DNA of 64,000 bases, from NCBI RefSeq assembly GCF_004362245.1, contig NZ_SNWM01000001.1:1362340-1426339 (forward strand). The letters are read 5' to 3'. This DNA is from Pedobacter duraquae. GTDB taxonomy: Bacteria; Bacteroidota; Bacteroidia; Sphingobacteriales; Sphingobacteriaceae. Below the pieces are notes generated by a model. The model was not told the DNA's origin. It did not search any database and saw nothing but the letters and a program-made list of their open reading frames with translations. Both the position numbers and the translations under genes were made by a program. Shown piece by piece: positions 17,079 through 26,815 of the stretch (position 1 is the stretch's first letter; each line of letters begins with the position of its first letter).

Positions 17079-18572
17079 ATGAAATACAAGGTCAATCTTA
17101 TTATTGCGCTAATGACTGCCTGTACCACGCTGATCCTGGGTTTGCAATTGTATTGGAACTATCAAGCCTATAAAAGTAGTGTACGTGTTTTTAAGAGTGA
17201 CATCAACGATGTTCTGGAAAAATCGATAAACCGGATGGAGGATTTCCGGAGGGATGAATTTGCTACTCAATATAAAAAATGGTTAGCTGATACCAATCTT
17301 ATTGTAGTGAGCGCAAAATATAGCGCCGGCGTGAAAAGCACAATTTACAGCATCCGCGATAAACATCAGGGCGCTGTTAAACGTCCGCCGTTTACAATTA
17401 GCTTTAAGGATCTGCCACGCATCGACAGTATATCGCCAGCCGCAAAAGTTAACTTCATCAATATGTTTGCTAAAAATGTACTGTATCACGATCTACGTGG
17501 TGGATCCACCTATTATTATACCGATACACTCGGTGACCTTATGTCGGCAGCATTACAAAAAGACCTTCCGGACACGGCAAGGTTAAGAAACATTTACATG
17601 AAAGAACTTGCAAAAAGAAATATCGATAATGACTTTCAGTTGGTGCAAGCTAAGTACACCTTTAAAGGTTTTGCAGCAGATAATCAAGAAACTAATCAGG
17701 AGCTCTATAGTACCCGCAGCTTCAAATATGCCTTTGGACATCCTGCGCAGCAAATAGCAGCATTATTCCCAAACCCTAATTTGGTGTTACTACGTAGTAT
17801 GAAATGGGTGTTGTTGAACGGTCTTTTATTGTTCGCATTAACTATCGGATGTTTTATCTACACGATAAAGACTATTAGATCACAACAAACAATAACGCTG
17901 TTGAAAGATGATTTTGTAAATAATATGACGCATGAGCTAAAAACCCCTGTAGCTACAATTGGGATTGCCGCCGAAGCAATTCAGGATTTTAAACTCAGTG
18001 AAAAAGCGACTTCTGAATATCTCGGGATCATCCGCCAGCAATCCAGTCACCTGACAAATCTTATTGACCAAATTCTTAAAAGCGGAACAGGAGCACTGCG
18101 GGAGCACACATTGGATCTCAAAAATTTAAGCGTTTCTGAACTTGTAGCTGAAAGCATAAAACAATTTGAGCCCCAACTATCCGAGCGCAATGCCAAGATC
18201 AACCTCCTTATCGATCCCTCAGAGCTTTTTGTAATGGGCGATGAATCACATTTAAGCAATGTCTTGATCAACATCCTGGATAACGCCGTAAAATACGGTT
18301 CGCACCCATTAGAAATCAACCTGAATTACCGTCGCGCAAACAACAACCTGATTATCAGGGTCAGCAATAACGGCAGCAGCATCCCACCAGAATTCAAGGA
18401 GAAGATCTTTGAACGTTTTTTCAGGATACCTACAGGAAATCTGCACAATGTTAAGGGCTATGGACTCGGACTGAGCTATTCCAGGGACATTATCAAAAAA
18501 CATAAAGGTACACTGACACTTAGTACCGCAGAACAATTAACTACATTTACCATTCAACTGCCATTAAGCTGA
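17079..18572 (+). CDS. membrane sensor histidine kinase
   Basis: About 497 residues from the ATG at 17079; a TTG at 17049 is possible but lies inside the promoter. Transmembrane segments at about 6-26 and 242-264 enclose a periplasmic sensor domain of about 210 residues with no recognised fold. The HisKA domain carries NNMTHELKTPVA with the phosphorylated histidine at about H285. The ATPase domain has the N box NILDNAVKYG and G box GYGLGLSYS. The gene is one base before a response regulator gene, giving a complete two-component pair. Both are divergent from the secreted protease-TlpA operon. Confidence 0.92.
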   Translation: MKYKVNLIIALMTACTTLILGLQLYWNYQAYKSSVRVFKSDINDVLEKSINRMEDFRRDEFATQYKKWLADTNLIVVSAKYSAGVKSTIYSIRDKHQGAVKRPPFTISFKDLPRIDSISPAAKVNFINMFAKNVLYHDLRGGSTYYYTDTLGDLMSAALQKDLPDTARLRNIYMKELAKRNIDNDFQLVQAKYTFKGFAADNQETNQELYSTRSFKYAFGHPAQQIAALFPNPNLVLLRSMKWVLLNGLLLFALTIGCFIYTIKTIRSQQTITLLKDDFVNNMTHELKTPVATIGIAAEAIQDFKLSEKATSEYLGIIRQQSSHLTNLIDQILKSGTGALREHTLDLKNLSVSELVAESIKQFEPQLSERNAKINLLIDPSELFVMGDESHLSNVLINILDNAVKYGSHPLEINLNYRRANNNLIIRVSNNGSSIPPEFKEKIFERFFRIPTGNLHNVKGYGLGLSYSRDIIKKHKGTLTLSTAEQLTTFTIQLPLS

Positions 18573-18573
18573 C

Positions 18574-19257
18574 ATGAGAACCCCTGAATTGCTTTTTCTC
18601 GAAGATGATCCGCAACTGTCTAAAATTGTTTCCGAAACACTCAGGAGTAGGGGGTTTGCAGTTACACATTTGATTAACGGAGAACAGGGCCTTGAAGCTT
18701 TTGCTGCGTCGACTTTTGATCTCTGCATTGTAGATGTAATGATGCCTTTCATGGACGGATTTAGCTTCGTAAAAACTTTAAGAGCTTCAGGAAACACAAT
18801 TCCTGTATTATTTTTGACTGCACGATCCCAGGACAAAGATGTGGCTGAAGGCTACCAAAGTGGCGGCAATGACTATCTCCGCAAACCCTTCAGTCTGGAA
18901 GAGCTGATTTTCCGAATCAATGAGTTGCTAAAACGAAGCCCGCAATTGAAAACCCGAACAACGCAACCATTAAGTGTTGGTGGCTTCCAGTTTTTTGCCG
19001 AACGGCAAGAACTCGTGTACCTTGGTAGATCCATCAGGTTATCTCATAAAGAATCAGAATTGCTATCCCTCTTAGTCGAGTGTAAATATCAACTATTGGA
19101 CAGAAAAACGACATTAATCAAATTATGGGGCAACGACAGTCCTTTCCATGCCCGCACCATGGACGTGTTTATCAGTAAACTCCGTAAACACCTCCAGGCT
19201 GATCAAAACATCGAAATCATTAACGTCCGTGGCTTAGGCTACAAACTCATCGACTGA
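18574..19257 (+). CDS. OmpR-type response regulator
   Basis: 227 residues. The receiver domain has acidic residues LEDD (10-12), phosphorylated aspartate D54 in IVDVMMP, and K104 in LRKPF. The C-terminal winged helix ends with MDVFISKLRKHLQ ... VRGLGYKL, the standard OmpR/PhoB DNA-binding wing. It starts one base after the kinase stop and is the obvious partner. Its stop codon directly abuts the stop codon of the convergent acyl-CoA dehydrogenase gene, with no intergenic base. Target genes are not known; the divergent protease operon is the first candidate. Confidence 0.94.
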   Translation: MRTPELLFLEDDPQLSKIVSETLRSRGFAVTHLINGEQGLEAFAASTFDLCIVDVMMPFMDGFSFVKTLRASGNTIPVLFLTARSQDKDVAEGYQSGGNDYLRKPFSLEELIFRINELLKRSPQLKTRTTQPLSVGGFQFFAERQELVYLGRSIRLSHKESELLSLLVECKYQLLDRKTTLIKLWGNDSPFHARTMDVFISKLRKHLQADQNIEIINVRGLGYKLID

Positions 19258-20616
19258 TTATACAAATGCTGAAAAGCCGGTAATGGCACGACCAACAATC
19301 AGTGAATTGATCTCTTTTGTTCCTTCATAAGAATAGATTGCTTCGGCATCGGCCACAAACCTGGCCACATTGTACTCCAGTAAAATACCGTTACCTCCCA
19401 TTACTTCCCTGGCTTTACTTACTACGTCACGGGTTCTTAGTGAACAGAATACCTTTGCCAGTGAAGCGTGTTCATCCTTGAGCAAATTCTGGTCCTGCAG
19501 TTGTGACAGTCTGAAACACAGGGTCTGCATCGCAGTAAGGTTCGATAACATTTCTACAAGATGATTTTGAACGAGCTGGAATGAGGCAATTGGTTTACCG
19601 AATTGTTTGCGGGTCTGTGTATAGGCAAGCGCATTTTCATAGGCTCCACGTGCACATCCCACCGCCTGCCAGGCCACACCAGCCCTGGTCATCCGCAATA
19701 CCTTTGCTGTGTCTTTAAAAGAATTGGCATTTTGAAGTCTATCAGATTCATGAACGGTGCAGTTGGTTAAGGTGATTAGCCCATTTTGCACAATTCGCAG
19801 TGCCATTTTATCCTGCATCTTCTCTACCGAAATTCCAGGTGTTCCTTTACGCACTAAAAAACCTTTCACCTCATTATCATCCACGTCACGCGCCCATATA
19901 ATCGTCACATCCGAAAAAGTCGCATTACCAATCCATTTCTTCTGCCCATTAATTACCCAGGTATCGCCAGTACGTTTCGCCGTAGTGGTAAGCCCCCCTG
20001 CAGCGGCTGACCCGACCTCAGGCTCGGTAAGCCCAAATGCACCGATAATTTTAAATTGCTGCATACCAGGAAGCCACTCCTGTTTCTGTTCCTCAGATCC
20101 TAAGAGGTAAATGGATCCCATTGCAAGTCCACTTTGTACACCAAAAAAAGTAGAAATAGAAGTGTCTACACGAGCCATTTCCATAGCCAGAATCCCTTCC
20201 ATGAGATTTGATTTACCCGGACATCCATAGCCCTGATAGGTAAGTCCACAGATATTGAGTTCAGCTAGTTTGGGGATGAGCTCGAAAGGAAATTCTGCCC
20301 TATTCCAATATTCATTGACAATAGGTTGCACTTCCTTTTCCATAAAAGCACGAACCTTTAGTTGCAAGGCCCGGTCTTCATCTTTCAAAGCTTCATCGCC
20401 GAGGTGGTAGAAATCACCTTCAATAGCTGGAAGTTCTTTATGCTTACGTGGCTCAACCATTTTCATTAGTCCTTGCAACTGATTTTCGTCGAGCGCAGAA
20501 AATGAGGCCATTACTTTTGGCAGGTCAACTTTTTTCGATAAAGCATCGAGCTGCGCGAGATCGACACTTTTAAATAAGGTATAGGCTCTTTTAATAGAAG
20601 AAAATATATTCGACAT
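19258..20616 (-). CDS. acyl-CoA dehydrogenase, glutaryl-CoA dehydrogenase-like
   Basis: 452-residue flavoprotein of the acyl-CoA dehydrogenase family. Visible are GAFGLTEPEVGSAAAG (FAD/substrate loop), WVINGQKKWIGN, the ARGAYENALAYTQTRKQFGKPI segment, MGGNGILLEYNVAR, and the catalytic glutamate in IYSYEGTKEIN. Those last two blocks are close to glutaryl-CoA dehydrogenase-type enzymes, but the substrate is not certain. It has about 55 extra N-terminal residues compared with typical members, of unknown role. It is last in a leftward operon after bshB1, and a hairpin sits directly against its start codon. Confidence 0.87.
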   Translation of the reverse strand: MSNIFSSIKRAYTLFKSVDLAQLDALSKKVDLPKVMASFSALDENQLQGLMKMVEPRKHKELPAIEGDFYHLGDEALKDEDRALQLKVRAFMEKEVQPIVNEYWNRAEFPFELIPKLAELNICGLTYQGYGCPGKSNLMEGILAMEMARVDTSISTFFGVQSGLAMGSIYLLGSEEQKQEWLPGMQQFKIIGAFGLTEPEVGSAAAGGLTTTAKRTGDTWVINGQKKWIGNATFSDVTIIWARDVDDNEVKGFLVRKGTPGISVEKMQDKMALRIVQNGLITLTNCTVHESDRLQNANSFKDTAKVLRMTRAGVAWQAVGCARGAYENALAYTQTRKQFGKPIASFQLVQNHLVEMLSNLTAMQTLCFRLSQLQDQNLLKDEHASLAKVFCSLRTRDVVSKAREVMGGNGILLEYNVARFVADAEAIYSYEGTKEINSLIVGRAITGFSAFV

Positions 20617-20617
20617 A

Positions 20618-20641
20618 CAACTGTTTAGAGTTTAACAGTTG
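20618..20641 (-). promoter_or_regulatory. hairpin touching the acyl-CoA dehydrogenase start codon
   Basis: On the minus-strand RNA CAACTGTT pairs with AACAGTTG (8 bp, 8-base loop). One base then separates the stem from the ATG at 20616. It occupies most of the 42-base gap after bshB1. There is no run of T, so it is not a plain terminator; it could block or tune translation, or mark an mRNA processing site. Confidence 0.55.
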
Positions 20642-20658
20642 AGCCTATCCTTTTGTTG

Positions 20659-21375
20659 CTACCTGAGTTGAAATATATCTTCTATACCTAGTAGCTTACG
20701 CGATGTAAAACCTTCTCCAAACGTTGCACCTATCGATTTACCAAACTCGCGGGCTCTGCCAAGCACGCTTTCAAAAAATTCCGGAGATGAAATATAAGTC
20801 TCTGCTTCATGGTGGTCCGGATTATAAAACTGTGTTTTAAAAGCCTGAATTGCCTTGATCTTGATTTCTATATAGGGTGTGATATCAACGATAATATCGG
20901 GGCGGATATAATGATCCTGAATGTATTGCAATACTAACCTTGGACGCCAGGCAGCTTGTTCTTCTCCACCTTCCTCCGTACTGATCTTTGCCAGGCCCGC
21001 AAGAAAACAGGAATCATTTGCGAGGTCTCCTGCCCTGCCATGATCGGGATGGCGATCCTGCAGGGCATTGCTCAATACGATCTCGGGTTGATACTTCCGG
21101 ATCATCCGGATCACTTCCATCCTATGGCTTTCATCATTCTGAAAAAAAGCATCCTTGAAGCGCAGATTTTCACGAGCGTGGAGGCCCAGGATCTTTGCTG
21201 AGTCCGCCGCTTCTTCGTCACGTGTCTCTGCTGTACCGCGGGTACCAAGTTCACCTCTGGTAAAATCAACAATACCTACTTTTTTTCCTTCAGCAATGTA
21301 TTTGGCAATTGTACCTGAGCAGCCCAACTCTGCATCATCAGGATGTACAGCGAGTACTAATATGTCTAATTTCAT
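20659..21375 (-). CDS. bshB1: bacillithiol biosynthesis deacetylase BshB1
   Basis: 238-residue LmbE-like zinc deacetylase. It removes the acetyl group from N-acetylglucosaminyl-malate in bacillithiol synthesis. Zinc-site motifs are AVHPDDAELGCSG (residues about 9-21) and RHPDHGRAG (about 109-117), and DFTRGELGTRGT is typical of the BshB1 subgroup. It lies 24 bases after the glutathione peroxidase gene and before an acyl-CoA dehydrogenase in one leftward operon. The pairing with a thiol peroxidase supports a role in thiol redox defence. Confidence 0.93.
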   Translation of the reverse strand: MKLDILVLAVHPDDAELGCSGTIAKYIAEGKKVGIVDFTRGELGTRGTAETRDEEAADSAKILGLHARENLRFKDAFFQNDESHRMEVIRMIRKYQPEIVLSNALQDRHPDHGRAGDLANDSCFLAGLAKISTEEGGEEQAAWRPRLVLQYIQDHYIRPDIIVDITPYIEIKIKAIQAFKTQFYNPDHHEAETYISSPEFFESVLGRAREFGKSIGATFGEGFTSRKLLGIEDIFQLR

Positions 21376-21399
21376 GTATATTTTGAATAATCAGCGCTG

Positions 21400-21897
21400 T
21401 TAAAGGAGTCGCTGGATTTTTTTCTTAACTTTTGAGGAAAGGGGTTTGGTAAACGGAAAGAAATAATCTATCACCTTACCTTCTTTATTTATTAAATATT
21501 TGTGGAAGTTCCAGCGTGGAGTAGAGTTAAGTTCACCATTGTATTTTTTATCCGCCAAAAACTGATAAAGCGGATGTGCATGCTCACCACGAACCATAAT
21601 TTTATCAAATACAGGAAAGTCAACACCATGATTTACCTGACAGTATTGGCTGATGGCTTCACCTTCAAGCGGCTCCTGCCTGCCGAAATCATTGGATGGA
21701 AAGCCGAGGACTTCGAAGTCCTGACCTTTAAATTCTTCACGAAGGGCCTGTAATTCGGTCAGTTGAGGTGCAAAACCACATCCTGAAGCTATGTTGACGA
21801 TCAATAGGACTTTATTCTTGTAATCCGAGAGGTTCTTTTCAGTACCATTGATAAATTTCACCTTAAATTGGTGTACACTTTTAGTTGTATCCGTCAT
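21400..21897 (-). CDS. glutathione peroxidase family thiol peroxidase, 2-Cys type
   Basis: 165 residues. The peroxidatic cysteine is C40 in NIASGCGF, with Q74 in FGRQEP and W129-N130 in RWNFHKYL completing the active site; selenocysteine is not used. A second cysteine, C86 in SQYCQVNHGVDFP, is at the position of the resolving cysteine in thioredoxin-dependent members. It is therefore probably reduced by thioredoxin, or possibly bacillithiol-linked redoxins, rather than glutathione. It reduces hydrogen or organic peroxides in the cytoplasm. It sits 5 bases after the DUF4294 gene and 24 before bshB1. Confidence 0.9.
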   Translation of the reverse strand: MTDTTKSVHQFKVKFINGTEKNLSDYKNKVLLIVNIASGCGFAPQLTELQALREEFKGQDFEVLGFPSNDFGRQEPLEGEAISQYCQVNHGVDFPVFDKIMVRGEHAHPLYQFLADKKYNGELNSTPRWNFHKYLINKEGKVIDYFFPFTKPLSSKVKKKIQRLL

Positions 21898-21902
21898 GCT
21901 TA

Positions 21903-22520
21903 TTATTGATAGAATCCCGAAGAAGTGATAATGGATTCAATATCCCTATCTTCAACAGGATCATAAGTACTCTTCAGGTTGTGACCAACAACCCGGGCTA
22001 CCGATTGGTAAAGAAATGCCGTTAAGCCCCCCTTGGTTTGTTTGACAATATCGTACGTAGTTCGTCCAAGCTCCCGGTCTATCAGTTTGGTTAAAATCTG
22101 ACCCTGCGTAATTGTCAATTCTTTAATCTCCTTATTGAACATCTGCTTAATCTCCTGATCGCAGGCCTTGATCAGCTTCTTTTGTTCCTTTTTATCTGGT
22201 TGCACAGCAAGATCGGTCTCCAACTGCTGATACCTCCGCTTAGCGAAAAGCGCATAGGGCATTACTTTGAGCACATTATAGCGCAACCTATAAAATGCTG
22301 CCTGCTCTGCGGGGGATTTAAAAATCCGCGTTCCGTTAATGACGACTTCGTTAAGACCAATCCACGGAATCATTAATCCATCTACGTTTGTAGCAGCCAC
22401 TTTGATGGTGTCATTTTTTCCCATGGGCGGATATTTGACATCAATAGGCTTCACCGTCACCTGCGCATAGGCGCCGGTAATAATGACATTGAGCAGAAGA
22501 ATCAACCTATAAAATTTCAT
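21903..22520 (-). CDS. exported DUF4294 family protein
   Basis: 205 residues with an N-terminal signal peptide (MKFYRLILLLNVIITGAYAQ). The mature protein has a strand-rich start and a helical, basic-acidic middle (FAKRRYQQLETDLAVQPDKK), then LDRELG-like IDRELGRTTYDIVKQ and a C-terminal RDIESII segment, as in DUF4294 proteins of Bacteroidota. Function is unknown; it should be periplasmic. It is the first gene of the leftward operon with gpx, bshB1 and the acyl-CoA dehydrogenase. A perfect TANNTTTG box on the minus strand (TAACTTTG, 22543-22536) lies 16 bases upstream of the ATG. Confidence 0.78.
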   Translation of the reverse strand: MKFYRLILLLNVIITGAYAQVTVKPIDVKYPPMGKNDTIKVAATNVDGLMIPWIGLNEVVINGTRIFKSPAEQAAFYRLRYNVLKVMPYALFAKRRYQQLETDLAVQPDKKEQKKLIKACDQEIKQMFNKEIKELTITQGQILTKLIDRELGRTTYDIVKQTKGGLTAFLYQSVARVVGHNLKSTYDPVEDRDIESIITSSGFYQ

Positions 22521-22535
22521 AAATTTATAATCCTA

Positions 22536-22587
22536 CAAAGTTAAACCTAAATTTATATATTAGGTTTCAGATGAACACTTAAATTTG
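22536..22587. promoter_or_regulatory. divergent DUF4294 / rel promoter region with inverted repeat
   Basis: TAACTTTG on the minus strand (22543-22536) serves DUF4294, and TAAATTTG on the plus strand (22580-22587) may serve rel. Between them AAACCTAA (22543-22550) and TTAGGTTT (22560-22567) form a perfect 8-bp inverted repeat with a 9-base spacer, a candidate operator that overlaps the leftward -7 box. Confidence 0.5.
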
Positions 22588-22666
22588 TTGATTGTTTGTC
22601 AGATAGCAGTCAATAGTGTTATCTCCAATACAACCAAAAGCTAATCAATATACGAATAAACTGCAA

Positions 22667-24874
22667 ATGAAGAATACCCTGGTGATAGATTTAGAGGCTG
22701 AGAAACAAGAGATCCTGAAACGGTACCGTGCATTATTGCGTGCATGTAAGTCGACCTTGCAGAAAGGTGATAAGAAAGAGATCCGGAAAGCATTTGATAT
22801 GGCGTTGGAAAGTCATAAGAACATGCGCAGAAAATCCGGCGAACCTTATATTTATCATCCCATTGCAGTGGCACAAATTGCGGCCGAAGAAATTGGGCTG
22901 GGTACTACATCTATTGTCTGTGCACTATTACATGATGTAGTAGAGGACACGGATATTACACTGGAAGATATTGAGCGCGAGTTTGGCAAAAAAACAGCAA
23001 AAATCATTGATGGCCTGACTAAAATATCCGGCGTATTTGACTACAACAGTTCCCTGCAGGCAGAAAACTTCAGGAAAATGTTACTCACGCTGGCCGATGA
23101 TGTCAGGGTAATCCTGATTAAGCTTGCTGACAGGCTGCACAACATGCGAACAATGGATTTTATGCCCAGACAGAAGCAGTTGAAGATTGCCTCCGAGACT
23201 ATTTATTTGTATGCTCCTCTGGCCCATCGTTTAGGTTTGTATGCGATCAAATCTGAACTCGAAGATTTATCCATGAAATATCTGGAACCAGATACCTATA
23301 AATATATTGCAACACAACTGAATGAGAAAAAAGCTGAACGAAACCTTTTTATAAAACGTTTTGTTGAGCCTATCAATGAAATCCTGGCCGAGCAGGGCCT
23401 TTCAGCAGATATTTTCGGAAGACCTAAATCTATCCATTCCATCTGGAATAAGATGAAGAAAAAGAATATACCTTTCGAGGAAGTATATGATCTTTTTGCT
23501 ATCCGAATTATTTTGGACAGTGTTCCTGAACAGGAAAAGGCAGATTGCTGGAAAGCTTATTCTATTGTAACCGACTTATACCGGCCTAATCCTGATCGTT
23601 TGCGCGACTGGGTATCCTCGCCTAAAGGAAACGGCTATGAATCTTTGCATACTACAGTAATGGGTCCGAAAGGACAATGGGTGGAAGTGCAAATCCGTAC
23701 ACAACGGATGAATGAAATTGCAGAAAAGGGTTTTGCTGCGCACTGGAAATACAAGGAGTCCAGCAATGATAATGGCCTGGATCAGTGGATCATGAAAGTG
23801 CGTGAGATGTTGAACAATCCAGAAGCCAATGCCCTTGACTTCCTGGATGATTTTAAAATGAATTTGTTCTCGGATGAGATCTTCATTTTCACACCCAAAG
23901 GTGCATTGATTCAACTTCCCCTCGGTGCCACTGCACTTGACTTTGCCTTTGAGATCCATACCGATGTGGGTGCTAAATGTATCGGCGCCAAGGTAAATCA
24001 CAAACTGGTACCCTTGTCCTACAAGCTACAAAATGGTGATCAGGTTGAAATTATCACGTCAGGTAAACAAGTACCCAAAGAAGACTGGCTCAACATTGTT
24101 TGTACCGCTAAGGCAAAATCGAAAATCAAATCTTCCTTAAAAGAAGAAAAAAGAAAGATAGCAGAACAGGGAAAGGAAACACTTGAACGGAAACTGAAAT
24201 CGCTGAAGATTACCTACAATACTGACAACCTGAATAAACTCAGTTATTTCTTTAAACTCGCCTCAACACAAGATCTTTTTATTGGCGTAGCTCAAGGCAG
24301 GATAGAACTTAAAGACCTGAAAGACTATCTGGCAAGTGAAAAGGAAATAGAAAATAGAGGATCTGGTCAGAATGATCATCAGCAAATCGAAGCTTTACTA
24401 AATAAGGTTAAAGGGCCCGAATCCGACATACTCCTCATTGGAGAGGATATGCAACGGATCGACTATACACTTGCCGCTTGCTGTAATCCGATCCCGGGAG
24501 ATGATGTTTTCGGTTTTGTGACCGTGAGCGAGGGTATCAAGATCCACCGGACAAACTGCCCTAATGCTGCACAGCTTATGGCAAACTATGGCTATAGAAT
24601 TGTAAAGGCAAAATGGAATAAACAAAAGGAGCTAACATTCCTGACCGGCCTGCACATCATCGGAATTGATGATGTAGGGCTGATAAACAATATTACTAAA
24701 GTAATCTCTGGTGATTTTAAGGTGAATATGCGTTCTATTACTGTAGACACCGATAATGGAATTTTTGATGGTTCAATCATGATCTATGTAAACGACAAAG
24801 AACATCTGGACATGCTGATTGAAAATCTGTTAGAGGTAAAAGGTGTGACGGGCGTGACACGCTTTGACGCCTAA
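22667..24874 (+). CDS. rel: bifunctional (p)ppGpp synthetase/hydrolase Rel
   Basis: 735 residues from the ATG at 22667; a GTG at 22616 would add 17 residues with no family support. Domains in order: HD hydrolase with LLHDVVEDTD (H89-D90), synthetase with YDLFAIRIIL and the RLRDWVSSPKGNGYESLHT substrate region, TGS domain starting DEIFIFTPKG, a cysteine-containing CCNPIPGDDVFGFV segment, and a C-terminal ACT domain. Intact HD and synthetase motifs suggest that both activities are present. It controls the stringent response to amino-acid starvation. fur and purA follow on the same strand. Confidence 0.93.
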   Translation: MKNTLVIDLEAEKQEILKRYRALLRACKSTLQKGDKKEIRKAFDMALESHKNMRRKSGEPYIYHPIAVAQIAAEEIGLGTTSIVCALLHDVVEDTDITLEDIEREFGKKTAKIIDGLTKISGVFDYNSSLQAENFRKMLLTLADDVRVILIKLADRLHNMRTMDFMPRQKQLKIASETIYLYAPLAHRLGLYAIKSELEDLSMKYLEPDTYKYIATQLNEKKAERNLFIKRFVEPINEILAEQGLSADIFGRPKSIHSIWNKMKKKNIPFEEVYDLFAIRIILDSVPEQEKADCWKAYSIVTDLYRPNPDRLRDWVSSPKGNGYESLHTTVMGPKGQWVEVQIRTQRMNEIAEKGFAAHWKYKESSNDNGLDQWIMKVREMLNNPEANALDFLDDFKMNLFSDEIFIFTPKGALIQLPLGATALDFAFEIHTDVGAKCIGAKVNHKLVPLSYKLQNGDQVEIITSGKQVPKEDWLNIVCTAKAKSKIKSSLKEEKRKIAEQGKETLERKLKSLKITYNTDNLNKLSYFFKLASTQDLFIGVAQGRIELKDLKDYLASEKEIENRGSGQNDHQQIEALLNKVKGPESDILLIGEDMQRIDYTLAACCNPIPGDDVFGFVTVSEGIKIHRTNCPNAAQLMANYGYRIVKAKWNKQKELTFLTGLHIIGIDDVGLINNITKVISGDFKVNMRSITVDTDNGIFDGSIMIYVNDKEHLDMLIENLLEVKGVTGVTRFDA

Positions 24875-24912
24875 ATAGCGGAATAAATCCTAGAGTTTAA
24901 CTTAAAAATTGA

Positions 24913-24927
24913 TACCTTTGAAAGGAG
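24913..24927 (+). promoter_or_regulatory. fur promoter -7 box and Shine-Dalgarno-like site
   Basis: TACCTTTG (24913-24920) matches TANNTTTG. AAGGAG follows at 24922-24927, 10 bases before the ATG, an uncommon clear Shine-Dalgarno-like sequence in this window. Confidence 0.6.
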
Positions 24928-24937
24928 TTTAAAAACT

Positions 24938-25429
24938 ATGTCTACAAACCACAACAGCGAGTTAGTTAGAAAGATATTCGAAGCTTACCTCGAAAATAAA
25001 AGTCTGAGAAAGACACCAGAACGTTTTGCCATACTCGAAGAAATCTATTCAAGAGATGACCATTTCGATGTAGAAACCCTCTACATCCATATGAAAAACC
25101 AAAAATACAGGGTTAGTCGTGCTACAGTATACAACACACTCGAACTATTGGTAAGCTGTGATCTTGTAACCAAGCACCAGTTTGGTAAAAATATGGCCCA
25201 GTTTGAAAAGTCATACGGCTACCATCAGCATGACCATATAATCTGCATTGATTGCGGTAAGGTAGTGGAATTCTGCGACCCACGTATTCATCAGATTCAG
25301 AGCATGGTGGGTGATTTACTGAAGTTTGACATCAAACATCACTCTCTTAATTTATACGGCGTGTGCTTCGACTGTAAAGAAAAGGCTACTCCTGCAGTTG
25401 AAAAAGCTGTAGCAGAACATGCAAACTAA
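24938..25429 (+). CDS. Fur family transcriptional regulator
   Basis: 163 residues. The N-terminal winged helix includes LRKTPERFAILEEIY and YRVSRATVYNTLELL (recognition helix). The metal-binding half holds YGYHQHDHIICIDCGKVVEF and a second pair CFDC, giving the CxxC-CxxC structural zinc site. The family includes iron (Fur), zinc (Zur) and peroxide (PerR) sensors; with HQHDH and both CxxC pairs it fits Fur or PerR, and I cannot separate them. It lies between rel and purA. It could control the iron-uptake genes at 39.7-43.4 kb. Confidence 0.9.
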   Translation: MSTNHNSELVRKIFEAYLENKSLRKTPERFAILEEIYSRDDHFDVETLYIHMKNQKYRVSRATVYNTLELLVSCDLVTKHQFGKNMAQFEKSYGYHQHDHIICIDCGKVVEFCDPRIHQIQSMVGDLLKFDIKHHSLNLYGVCFDCKEKATPAVEKAVAEHAN

Positions 25430-25461
25430 AGAATGAATATTCCAATTATAATCTTTTCTAA

Positions 25462-26748
<1,287 letters not shown>

Positions 26749-26771
26749 AAAATCACATTACATAATAGAAG

Positions 26772-26799
26772 AGGATGGCCACAAACCATCCTTTTTTTG
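26772..26799 (+). terminator. intrinsic terminator after purA
   Basis: AGGATGG (26772-26778) pairs with CCATCCT (26786-26792) around a 7-base loop, followed by T7 and G. Confidence 0.9.
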
Positions 26800-26802
26800 T
26801 TT

Positions 26803-26810
26803 TAACTTTG
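26803..26810 (+). promoter_or_regulatory. pabB -7 promoter box close to the start codon
   Basis: TAACTTTG fits TANNTTTG and ends 5 bases before the ATG at 26816. Transcription would then begin almost at the start codon. No good -33 TTTG was seen at the expected distance, where the purA terminator lies. Confidence 0.5.
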
Positions 26811-26815
26811 TTGGG

